From Carposina sasakii (taxonomy: Eukaryota; Arthropoda; Insecta; Lepidoptera; Carposinidae), in assembly GCA_014607495.2 (NCBI GenBank), contig CP053167.1:2294001-2358000 (forward strand): a DNA stretch of 64,000 bases, in the 5' to 3' direction. Under the pieces are notes generated by a model, which saw only the letters and a list, made by a program, of their open reading frames with translations, was not told the DNA's origin and made no database searches. Both the position numbers and the translations under genes were made by a program. Below, piece by piece: positions 54,981 to 64,000 of this stretch. Every line of letters starts with the position of its first letter. The stretch's first letter is position 1.

Positions 54981-56404
54981 TTATTTTTCATTTAGGGATT
55001 TAAAAACGTTCTCTATATCTTGGCTGCTTATACGTTCACTATTAGAACTTTCATCAAGCGCTACTGGTACCGAAGATTCAACTCCAGGAAGTTGCGGATG
55101 AGGGTTTATGTTGATGGGATATAGAGATGAAGGGTTTGTATTTGGCTGATTATCAGGATTTGTGGTGGTAGAATGCTGATGATCCGGGCTCGTAATAGTA
55201 GAATATACAGATGATGAGCGGTTAGAAGGATATGCATTTGGTTGATCATTTGGATGACTACGGGAGCTAGAGGGTCTTGCGTAATCTGCATACATATCTG
55301 TCTGATATCCAATTTCGGTTTCAAAAATAATATTATTAATTCGATGTTTTACTATTGCATTTGTTGATTTATCCATTTTTCTCAGTTTTGCTGCAATATA
55401 TTCTCCAAAAAGAGTGTCTTCATCTTTTTCTTGTGTTTGATTTTGTCGATCGGAGACAGATTTCATAATATTCAGAGCTTGTGAAATCATTTAATTGTTT
55501 AGATTTTTTCTGGGACGTTTAATCGTGTCATCGGCAAATGAATTAGATGAATCATTTTGCTGGGGTTGTACAACACTGCTCTCGTTTGATGTCTCCTGAA
55601 ATCAAAATATTTTTAATCTGTTGTATTGTGTTACATAGAAAGTAAAGATAAATAATTTAGTCAAGATTTAAATCGGATGTAAACAGGGTTATTTTATGAA
55701 CAGTGAGCATACGTAAAATATTTTATCAGTGTCGATAATGGAACATATGAAGCGAAAAAATCATTTTTTTTTCAATGATATTTTTATTTTATTCCCTTTA
55801 AAATATCTTAAAGCACGGTGATCTTGTGGAAGTAACAAACAAGGACATTTGTAACAAAGTAAAAACCCTAATAAAAAAGGAGGCGGAACTTAGCGAGGGG
55901 GGGAACAAAAAAACACGTTTTGTCTTAAATTCGATGAATAATATGTACATTCGAATAACCCTGTATATGTATATTATTTACATTTAACACTATGGTGGGT
56001 GAGCACTTTTGAACATGTTCTATTCGCTACAATAAAAAATTTTGGATAAAAATAATAAATGCATTTTTACTTACAGAATCGATCGTGGCAGTAGGAGTAT
56101 TCTTGTTTTGCAAAAAACTAAATGATTTATATGCAAACCACTTGCTCTGATAAACACAATCTGTACCGATACCCGACTTTTTTGAGTCAGTCACTTTTTT
56201 TTTCTCTCTATAATACTGACTTGTCAAGTTTTTAATTTTTCTTTCTATTTCTGATACATTTGTATTAAAATGGTTTGCTATTTCATTCAATGAGTCGAAA
56301 GGCATTGGTCGACTTTTATGATCTGGGTGTTTTGGATTCCACAATACCTCCTTCTCAGAATAAAGATTAATTAACGTAAGACAATTTTCGTCGTCCCACT
56401 CCAT
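54981..56404 (-). pseudogene. H2 MADF accessory protein (nonsense mutation)
   Basis: Exon 1 is 56075-56404 (MEWDDENCLTLINLYSEKEV, PFDSLNEIANHFN, SEIERKIKNLTSQYYREKKK; donor TCT-GTAAGT). Exon 2 starts at 55595 after ATTTCAG and runs ETSNESSVVQPQQNDS ... KRPRKNLNN to an in-frame TAA, then continues MISQALNIMKSV to 54981 with an Asn/Pro/Ser-rich tail. One base change would explain the stop. Unlike H1 and H3, this gene does not interlock with the transposase but lies wholly downstream of it, tail to tail. Confidence 0.78.
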
Positions 56405-56603
56405 GTCGTTAAAAAATACAAGCACGTCACTACAGGTCGAGCGTCGCCGGGCAACTGAGCGCAGGCGTACCCAAGCCGCCAACATGTCGGCGGGTAACAC
56501 GCGCAGGCGCATGTTGCCGACATGATTCTTTTCATACAGGCCGCCGGGTTGTGTCGCCGGGCTTTGTCGGCGGCCCGGCGGGCTCAGTGTGTATTGCGCT
56601 TAA

Positions 56604-57044
56604 ATGATACATTAGACCTCATGAGACTAGCCATCAGTCCGGAAGAAAGACTAATAATTACACTCAAGTAAGTTTTTAAAGTGTTTAATAATATTTAAAG
56701 TTTTACAAACATTGTATTACAAAACATAACTTGATGTTATTTATTATGTTTTATCAAATGTATAATATTAGATTGAGTGTATTGATTGGTTTCATTGTAT
56801 TCATTTGTGGTGTATCCTCTGTTGATTGGTGACGGGATGTATTGATTGCTATTGTGTGATTCAGAAAAAGGTGATGAAAATCGAGGCCAGTTTGATTGCG
56901 TGGGCTGATCTGCAATTTGATACTTCACTTTATTTAAAGCTTTCATCATCTTATGCACCAATCCTTTCCTTGGATTGATTACATTATTTAGAATTACGCT
57001 TTGATATCCTAAATGAGCTTCCTGCTCTTTGTCAGTATTCATTC
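56604..57044. pseudogene. H4 Harbinger fragment: transposase exon end and MADF exon
   Basis: On the plus strand 56604-56667 reads NDTLDLMRLAISPEERLIIT then L and the donor AA-GTAAGT, the same intron position as H1 and H3. On the minus strand 56737-57044 opens after TTTTAGTCAG with NTDKEQEAHLGYQSVI and ends KHNK, a Ser/Asn-rich MADF tail inside that intron. H2 was inserted at its left side. The second transposase exon is absent, so this is a relic. Confidence 0.6.
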
Positions 57045-57354
57045 TGACTAAAATCTGGAATTAACCAGTTCATTATTCATAATGGATCATATGTATTTCA
57101 AAACCTGTATAATAATATATGTAATATAAAATAAACACTTAATATAAAACTATGTATAAATTACATAAAATGTAAGTACTAATAATGAAATATATAGGTA
57201 TCTAATAAAATATCATGATATGTAACCAAAACTAAGAAAGTACCTACATGGTAAAAAAACTATACTTGCAAACTAGCGCATAACCTTGTTTTGAATAATT
57301 TCCTTTTTCATCATACTTACGTTACCCGTCAAAGGTTAAAGCGACAATTAGAAC

Positions 57355-57665
57355 TCTAAACTAAAATTGCCTGTTTAACTAGCGCAGCATGTTGTAATCC
57401 AGTAACTGCGTCTACGAGAAAAAAGGCAATGGGTACTTTGAAGTTACTATTTATGGCTGTTACCAAAAAAACTAAAACTTTGGCTTCTGCTACTCGTAAA
57501 TGGTCTCCTTCCATACCAGTACCCATGTCCTAGAGTATATAGTGTTATGTGCCCATGTCAACGTAACCATGTGACTTCTGTCCATCCCATTCAATTCGTC
57601 GACGTATACTCATTTCATCGATGACCAGTGCTGTTGCTATTAGCTGAGTTAATTTTAGCAATGGT
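57355..57665 (-). pseudogene. P-element-like (THAP9-like) transposase fragment
   Basis: The minus strand reads LTQLIATALVIDEMSIRRRI, EWDGQKSHGYVDMGT, a stop, then KVLVFLVTAINSNFKVPIAF and FLVDAVTGLQHAALVKQ. The order DEM-I-----WDG----GYVD-GT ... V---N--FK-P-A-FL-D is characteristic of P-element and THAP9 transposases, with the first catalytic D in IDEM. Stops and the missing N- and C-terminal parts make it a relic. Sequence from 57666 to 57960 may hold the degraded coiled-coil part. Confidence 0.8.
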
Positions 57666-58530
57666 TTTCTCTTGTAGTTTTATTTTACGATATGCTTTGG
57701 CTCTATCCTTCCGCACAATTTGTCTTCCTACTGATTTTCGCACTGAAGCTGATGCAGCTAAATCATCATCGGAATGTGGTGGTGTATTGTGCAATATGCC
57801 AGATAATGCCTTCTTCTTTTCTCTGTATTTTTTTTAATCTTCTTTCCACATTTTTCTTTACTTTCGCTTTTCTCGTTCAGTCATTTCAGCTATGTTCTTC
57901 ACTTTATTTTCTAGTTCTTTCTAGTTTTTTTTGTTGTGATAGCATTCTCTGCCATAGCATACCATTCGCAGTAGACATAGCAATGACAGACAGAGCCGCA
58001 GTCAAGGCGGTAGGCTATAGTAATTATAGCACAACCTTGCCCACTATCTGTTCACATCGACTATTATTGTAGGCATCTTCTAGAGACAATCATGTATAGG
58101 TATACAGGATGCTTTTAATTTTGATTACTTATAAGCTTGAAACGCTGCCCCCTTCTTCCCCTATTACAGGCAAGAAGTGGACAGGTCCAGTTAATGAATT
58201 TAAAACAAAAGAAAAACAACGGTAAAACTAAGTGATTAAAATAAAAAAACAATTTTTGAACACGAGACTAATTTATTAAAGTAACGCGATAACAGGTCGT
58301 GGGTGACTAATCCTGGTTTCTCCGATAAATATTAAAATTGTTTACAAAGTAGGCACGTAACTTTGGCGAGACGTATCCCCGGTAGCAGCCGAGGCAGCGA
58401 TGCGAAAAGTCCGACGGAATGCTCGGCAGGTGTGAGTGAGCTCGGCGGGTTACTTCCGTTAAGGTAATATTCGGCAAATCCAATCGACATCCAAATCCAA
58501 TTCAATTCCAATCGAAAAACAATTCCGAAC

Positions 58531-58672
58531 GTAATCCAATTCCGAACGAAATCCAAATCCGGACGAGATCCAAATCCGGACGAAATCCAAATCCGGACGA
58601 AATCCAATTCCGAACGAAATCCAAATCCGGACGAGATCCAAATCCGGACGAAATCCAAATCCGGACGAAATC
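58531..58672. repeat. 17-bp minisatellite with 68-bp higher-order unit
   Basis: Eight units of AAATCCAAATCCGGACG and variants (AGATCC..., ...AATTCCGAACG). The variant order repeats every four units, giving two 68-bp blocks. Because 17 x 3 is in frame, all three minus-strand frames stay open as periodic peptides; these are not genes. Confidence 0.9.
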
Positions 58673-59170
58673 GCCACCGAACCTAGTTCGAAGTGGCGAC
58701 ACTTATCACAGATTAAATTATTGAGTATTATATGGCGACTATTTGAATTGCAAAACAGCAGAAAGTAATATTTATAATAGGTAAGGAACGAGGAATTAAC
58801 TTAGGCTTCCAAATAGTTCCTAATCCTTTGAGACAAGCTTTGGTAATGAGCCCACCGCGCGATCGAGGCAACAAGCCTTGTATGTACTTGGCCGCACGGT
58901 TATTGACCTCAGCCTAGAATGGCCTTGCCATTGGTTAAGATTTTAATGTCCCCGCCCGGCGTGAATTTTAGAGATTTTATTACCATAAAAGGTAATCTTG
59001 GTGCCAAAAAGACGAAATTCCGGCTAGACTGGCAACGCCCAAAACGTTTTTAAAATATAACGACGGCACCATGTCGCGGGAATTTTGAACAACGCGACAA
59101 GCTGACTTTTTTAAAATATCGCTTTTATTGTGATGTCTCTACGATTAGTAATATTGTGGATAAGGATTAA
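58673..59170. other. No supported gene
   Basis: A possible primer-binding-like TGGCGACACTTA directly follows the minisatellite at 58693, which would suit an LTR retrotransposon leader, but no LTR pair was found. The rest is unremarkable. Confidence 0.3.
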
Positions 59171-59275
59171 TTGACCCGGTGGCTCAGTGGTAAGAGCGCT
59201 GGCACGGAGCAGAGGTCGTGGGTTCGATTCCCACCCGGGTGAGGAATTTTTTCCATTTCTTTATTAATAATTTTA
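59171..59275 (+). mobile_element. tRNA-like SINE (family 2)
   Basis: GGTGGCTCAGTGGTAAGAGC and GGGTTCGATTCCCACCCGGG with the CATTTCTTTATTAATA tail. Four bases are missing in the anticodon region compared with the copy at 20213, which argues against a tRNA gene. Confidence 0.8.
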
Positions 59276-59443
59276 AAATATATTGATTAAAATCATTGAA
59301 AATCTGTTGTATTAATCTTGTTTTTTAAAATCTTCTATTAAGTTCTATTTGATTTGGCAGATAAATAAATTATATCGACTTTTACCTATACTTACTGGTT
59401 TTTGTTTATTTATACCATAAACATTTTACACTCAAGCATTTCT

Positions 59444-59704
59444 TCTATGCTGCTCTGGGAGTGGAAAAAAACATATAATACTACAACTGCTTCTCTTCCC
59501 GGGCATACTGTACAATTCAGTAGAGGGACAAGAGGGTCTTGGTGTTTTGTAGGCGATGGGCTGACCACCTGTCACTACTAACCGAACTTGTACATCTCAA
59601 CTATATCTTCAAAATTGGGCAGAGGTGGCACGATGTGGTTCTATCGGCCCTTGGTGCTCTGCCTACCCCGTAAGGGATAAAGGCGTGATTATGTATGTAT
59701 GTAT
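59444..59704 (+). mobile_element. (TATG)n-tailed retroposon, full-length copy
   Basis: It begins TCTATGCTGCTCTGGGAGTG as at 2258 and ends GGGATAAAGGCGTGATTATG with TATG repeats. The two long copies agree on the same 5' start, which therefore may be the real element end. Confidence 0.75.
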
Positions 59705-60787
59705 AATGAAAATAAGGCTTACCGATGATTAGAAACACCTCTTCGTAGTCTGTTTTTCTACCGGCTATCATTTTTACATTGCATTATTGCACAATAAGGC
59801 ATTTTTTATCTTTTTCCTGATTTTTGTTAAGCTCATTCACACGACCAACACGAACATGCGCTACTAGGCGAACTAAACAAAATTATGTGGATCTACTCAT
59901 AAATATGGCACACGCGCCCCGCATACTTGTCTTGTGGCTTTCCACCTTGTATTTCATATTCCGTGCTCACACAAGACATCTCAATCAATTGCTAGAATAA
60001 GAAGATAGAAGTGTCCGCATTTGCCCCGATGTCCGAATTTACCCCACTCTCCCCTAATTACACTACGATTTTATGTGTGTTTTATTCCCTCGTACTTCAG
60101 CTTTAACGTTTTCCATGAGCGGACATAATTTGAGATTCACAGGATGTCGTGTTGGTCAATTTTCGTATTTTCCCGCGACATGGTTACACCGTTATAAATT
60201 CGAAAATGTTTTGGGCGTAGCCAATTCTTGCCATTTCTGTCTCTTGGCGACAAGATTACCTTATATGGTGGCGAATTCGAACAAATTTTCGCATAGGAGG
60301 GACGAATAAGTTTTGTCCAATGACCTTGCATTTCCCTCTCCCTTCACCCCGCAGGCTCATTTTAAACCGGCGATGGCAGCGCCATAGACAACTCGGCCGA
60401 TCGTGCGACATTCATAGATTCTCAGTCCTAGGGTTAGGATTTAACTTTTTACATAGAATTTTCCCATGTCTTTCCCGTGTTAGTCTAACTGCACTATTAT
60501 TGTAGCATTACCGTGGATACAAATTGAGTTATATTTTCGAAATAATAATCGCCACTCGAACAGGTCAGTTAGTGCAATTAACAGTTATATTTTATCTTTT
60601 ATTTCGTGTAGTTTTATAGGTGCGTGCGTAGCTTTGATAAAATGTTTGTGCAACCTATGCTGTTTTAGATTCATGATAGTAGCTAATTACTTATGGCTCA
60701 TTCCGCAGTGACGGGTGTTACATTTGTACTCATTCAAACTGTTATAATTTCTATATTAGAACAAATACCTTTGCATTTTATGAAGAA
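59705..60787. other. No supported gene
   Basis: The frames at 60073-60505 have no recognised domain. At 60708 the motif CAGTGACGGGTGTTACA appears, which recurs to the right of the Helitron (61674, 61862, 61882). Confidence 0.4.
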
Positions 60788-61583
60788 CTAGTGGACGCCC
60801 GCGACTCCGTCCGCGTGGACTACAGAAAAAATAAAAAGTAGCCTATATGTTAAGTGTAAAAAGTAGCCTATATGTTATCGCGGTTGTCGTAAAAAATTAA
60901 TTCACGTTTGTCCCCTTCCCGTGGGAATTTCGGGAAATCCGTTCCCAGTGCTTCCTCGGGGTCCCAAATAAACATATATGCTCAACTTCAGATTCACATG
61001 TTTAACCGTTTTCGTAAAAAATAAATAATTCCCGTTGGTCTCCTTCCCGTGGGAATTTCGGGAAATCCGTTCTAGTGTTTCCTCGCAGTCCCTAATGAAC
61101 ATATATGCCCAATTTCAGCTTCATATGTATAGCGGTTTTCGTAAAAACTATGAATTCCCGTTTGTCCCCTTCCCGTGGGAATTTCGGGAAATCCGTTTTT
61201 AGTCCTCCCTCGCTGTTCCCAATGAACATATATGCCCGATTTCAGCTTCATATGTATAGCGGTTTTCGTAAAAACTATGAATTCCCGTTTGTCCCCTTCC
61301 CGTGGGAATTTCGGGAAATCCGTTTTTAGTCCTCCCTCGCTGTCCCCAATGAACATATATGCCCGATTTCAGCTTCATATGTATAGCGGTTTTCGTAAAA
61401 AATATAGAATTCCCGTTGGTCGCCTTCCCGTGGGAATATCGGGAAATTCTTATAGCCTATGTTCATCCAGGTCCAATAAGGATTCTAACGGTGAAAGAAT
61501 TTTTGAAATCGGTCCAGTAGTTTTTGAGCCTATTCATTACAACCAAACAAACAAAGTTTTCCTCTTTATAATATTAGTGTAGA
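60788..61583 (-). mobile_element. Helitron with five internal 127-bp repeats
   Basis: On the minus strand it starts TCTACACTAATATTATAAAG, has 'CAAAAACTACTGGACCGATT' and ends CGCGGACGGAGTCGCGGGC then GTCCACTAG, with A before and T after. CTTCCCGTGGGAATTTCGGG recurs at about 60914, 61042, 61168, 61295 and 61423. The open frames inside are by-products of the repeat. Confidence 0.85.
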
Positions 61584-61673
61584 TATTATGTATTTCAATC
61601 AGTTATAGAATATAAATCAAAATACTTTAATAACATTAATATGGTTTAAATGCAATCATAGATTTAATCCCTG

Positions 61674-61906
61674 TGACGGGTGTTTCGAGTACTCTTGTAG
61701 AATATGCTATCTTCTCTACCAATCATCAAAAATTAGCTAAATTAGAGATTTTGCTCACACAATATATACCAAAGAAATGAGTTAACAATTCTTTCTTTCT
61801 TATCACAATAACTTATTAGGGATTTATTGTCAGTAAATGTCCTAAATTAACAATAGAATGTTGTGACGGGTGTTACAAGATTTGTGACGGGTGTTACGAG
61901 TGCATA
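61674..61906. repeat. Dispersed TGTGACGGGTGTTAC motifs
   Basis: Copies are at about 61671 (GTGACGGGTGTTTCG), 61861 and 61882 (TGTGACGGGTGTTAC), and 60709 beyond the Helitron. Direct repeats next to the gene at 62024 resemble the subterminal repeats of a transposon. Confidence 0.5.
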
Positions 61907-62023
61907 TGAAATAAAAACATAAGTACATTTTGGGACTTTATTAATATTATAATAATAGAAATAATAATTAACCTGGGTTTTGGTTATGACTACGAGCTAA
62001 AACAGACAAGAAAGAGTAACAAA

Positions 62024-63965
62024 TCACTTTTCATATACATCAACTGGCAAGGCAAATTTGTAACAAAATCTGTTTCCTTTTGTGACTAGAGTGGGAATTG
62101 GCAACTTTTTTATAATTTGTTCATAAGTCACGTCTGACACGTCATCATCATCTACTTTAAATAGACAACCTGACTTATCTAACATTTTCAAAAATGTCAC
62201 TGTTACCTCACTAGTGTTGAGTAGGACATACAAGAGGCACTTCATTTGTCCCGGACATGACGTCAAAATGTAAGAGTGCCTCGAAATTTTAAATTGTACT
62301 ACTTCAATTTTCTTGTCGCGGTCGAGCTTGAACGGTCGAGCGAGGCAGGCAGACAAACGACAAGCACGTCACGTGATCACGTCACGGTCGTCGCGTCTGA
62401 CATTTTGAGCGAGAGAGAAATATATTGTCTTCCATACGAGGCGAGGCGCCATATGGGCGCCATGACAAAAGCACGTCGCGTCTGACATTTCAGGCGTCAG
62501 GAGGCGCGCATATTTCGTACTATAATAACTTCAAATGGTTCAGTCAGTAGGTACGCCTCGCCTCATTTGAAGCGGGACATTGTACTGGCTCAGGACAAAA
62601 AAGAGGCTACTCTTACAAACTCTTTTTCAAGTCGTGTCCTACTCAACACTATACCTCACCCTCGTCATCATCAATTTTATTGATAATACCTGCATATCGA
62701 TATTGTACTCTTATGTTATCAAATTTCACTAAAATATAATCGCCACTTCCATAATGCTGTCCAGACAGTCCGCTGGATTCTGGCTCTTGTTCATTTTCAT
62801 CTGACCTTTCTCTAAGTCCTTCTTCTTTATTTTTTTCAACACATTCTGTCTCTCTATTTTTTCTGATTAAAGTCCCTTTTTTTGTGTCACTTTCCGATTC
62901 TGAGTATACGTCTTCGTACGCAATTTTATATTTAAATAAAAGGGATTTTTGGGTGCTTGAATTGCCTGTAAGACTATACGAAATGTAGTTTCCTCCTGAG
63001 TAACTGAAATAGTGTTGTTTTTGAAGTTGAGGTAGCATCTTCAAGTTTTCCCATCTTTTCATTAGCTCTTCCTCAAGCTCAAGGATGTCGATTTCACTCA
63101 CGAAATGATATTTAACGCCTTTTGGATCAGCAGATAAGTACTCATAGCATTCCCAGGCTGAGTTTATATACGCCTTCCGAGACTTTATTGCCCGCCAAAG
63201 TCTGCCTTTCGCAGTTGCGCCCAAACCGTCAACAGCGCCTTTTCCATGGCTAGTAGCAAAAAAAGCCCACTCTACTTTGACGCCCCAGTCTTCTTCACTA
63301 TAATATACACTGGATATTGTGAACCTATTCTTGAATTGCGCTGCGCATCCGTCTGAAAAAATTGTCAGCTTTTTTACGTGGGGAAATTGTGATTTCAAAT
63401 CTTTGATAATAGTTTTTAAAAATAAGCATGCTGATATTTTATTGTGTGTTACAGAGTTGCTCACTATAACATAGCTGACAATTTTTTGACTTTTCTGCAT
63501 CCAAACACAGCACGTAAATATTGTAGCTTGAGGGTGGCGCCAATGCGCACTCTGTATTTCGTCCTGTGAAATTATGGTAAAGTTTTCAGCAAAGTCAATT
63601 TGAATGACAAAATTCTCTTCTGTAGTATCTAGCTTCTTTTGTTCAAAGAATTTCGCCTGTCTGTTCTTTACGAAACAGTGAATTTTGAATTTAGAGATTT
63701 GGTCCTGCATTTTTTTCAATAATTCTTCTCTGGAGTCTGTGAATTCTTGAATTTGTAACCAACCATCACTTGCCTTTTCCCATTGTTTCCATTTTGTGAC
63801 AACTTTTAAATTAGAATTTAATGGAATTAGATCCGAAACGAAAGTCTGATTACAATTTGTGCATCTTTCGGTCATACAGTCTTCATTATCGATATCGCAG
63901 CATATCTCTTTTAATAAATCTGATGGAGTGTTGATGGAACATAGGATTTCTTTTATGCTGTCCAC
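62024..63965 (-). pseudogene. Uncharacterised, possibly DDE-type protein, interrupted by a hAT element
   Basis: The main frame (62649-63965) has no true ATG at its left-listed start (GTG); the real start lies upstream or beyond the window edge. A CxxC motif (RCTNCNQTF) is near the start. Then come FVIQIDFAENFTIISQDEIQ, LTIFSDGCAAQFKNRF and SHGKGAVDGLGATAKGRLWR. These D-bearing blocks are spaced like the acidic residues of an RNase-H-fold transposase, but I do not recognise a named superfamily. Proteins of this type recur in many invertebrate genomes as 'uncharacterized' (recollection). The C-terminal 59 residues (VTFLKMLDKSGCLF ... DVYEK) lie at 62024-62203, beyond a 440-bp hAT insertion. The two parts share one frame once the insertion and one target copy are left out, giving at least 497 residues. 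Confidence 0.7.
62212..62651. mobile_element. hAT-type insertion with exact 8-bp duplication
   Basis: TACCTCAC stands at 62204-62211 and 62652-62659. The ends TAGTGTTGAGTAGGACA and its complement are inverted repeats, fitting the YARNG start of hAT elements. The interior has repeated CACGTCGCGTCTGACATTT-like blocks. No transposase is present. It differs from the two CAGTGTTGCC elements at 35-37 kb. Confidence 0.88.
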
Positions 63966-64000
63966 GAGAAAACTGAAATTTGCATGATAAATGCATACAC

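Larger units (their letters stand above)
40980..56600. mobile_element. PIF/Harbinger element H2, host of the nested cluster
   Basis: The left end is AGCGCAATACACATTGAGCC followed by CGCCGGGCCG. The right end is its inverted copy ending TGTGTATTGCGCT, and TAA stands on both sides (40977-40979 and 56601-56603). The 15.6 kb span is inflated by H3 (12.2 kb). Without H3 it would be about 3.4 kb. GTCGGCGG-type repeats mark both subterminal regions. Confidence 0.9.

Noticed and set aside
58332..58702. Three overlapping minus-strand frames with ISSGFGFRPDLD-like peptides
   Set aside because: They come from a 17-bp tandem repeat, whose periodicity keeps all frames open.
61072..61582. Open frames on both strands with repeating FSFICIAVFVKT-like peptides
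   Set aside because: They are by-products of the 127-bp repeats inside the Helitron.

Overview
The window looks like AT-rich nuclear DNA from an insect, most likely a moth or butterfly. The evidence is a set of repeats typical of Lepidoptera: tRNA-derived SINEs ending in a 'cgacacaagacc' type body, short Helitrons with CTAG ends and the 'actgaaccgattt' body, LINE 3' ends reading '...GEAYVQQ', and MITEs bounded by CAGGGTG/CACCCTG at TA. Genes have introns with GT/AG borders. There is one 500-base assembly gap at 27357-27856.

Host genes are few and lie on the left. An RBM28-like nucleolar RNA-binding protein gene (minus strand, 383-1097, two exons) runs off the left edge. A complete six-exon NDUFAF7 gene (minus strand, 10938-13382), encoding a mitochondrial complex I assembly methyltransferase, reconstructs to 442 residues. 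Facing it on the plus strand is an unrecognised gene with two candidate first coding exons (15902-15978 and 18020-18114) that end in the same phase. The rest of 14-28 kb is intron-like or intergenic DNA filled with SINEs, MITEs and Helitrons.

From 28 kb rightwards the window is almost wholly mobile DNA. It holds a broken Ty3/gypsy gag-pol, a tyrosine-recombinase (DIRS-like) remnant with a long inverted repeat, a pogo/Tigger-like transposase interrupted by a hAT MITE, and a SINE split by a hAT element. A PIF/Harbinger element (H1, 37425-40016) has an intact spliced transposase.

After that comes a nest of insertions. Harbinger H2 (40980-56600) contains Harbinger H3 (41660-53868), which contains both a structurally complete Ginger-like integrase transposon (45254-47877) and a piggyBac element (49890-53558) with an intact 565-residue transposase. 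The piggyBac in turn contains a SINE, a Helitron and a foldback MITE. Each of the four main insertions is bounded by matching ends and a family-appropriate target duplication (TAA, TAA, TATA, TTAA). H2 itself sits against a fragment of a further Harbinger (H4).

The right end has a P-element-like (THAP9-like) transposase relic, a 17-bp minisatellite, a Helitron with five internal 127-bp repeats, and a long minus-strand gene of an uncharacterised, possibly DDE-type family. A 440-bp hAT element with an exact 8-bp duplication interrupts that gene. Taking the insertion out in coordinates rejoins the two halves in one frame.

The strongest candidates for new biology are the nested cluster, the Ginger element with its overlapping two-ORF layout, the interlocked transposase/MADF genes of the Harbinger elements, and the uncharacterised ORF at the right edge.
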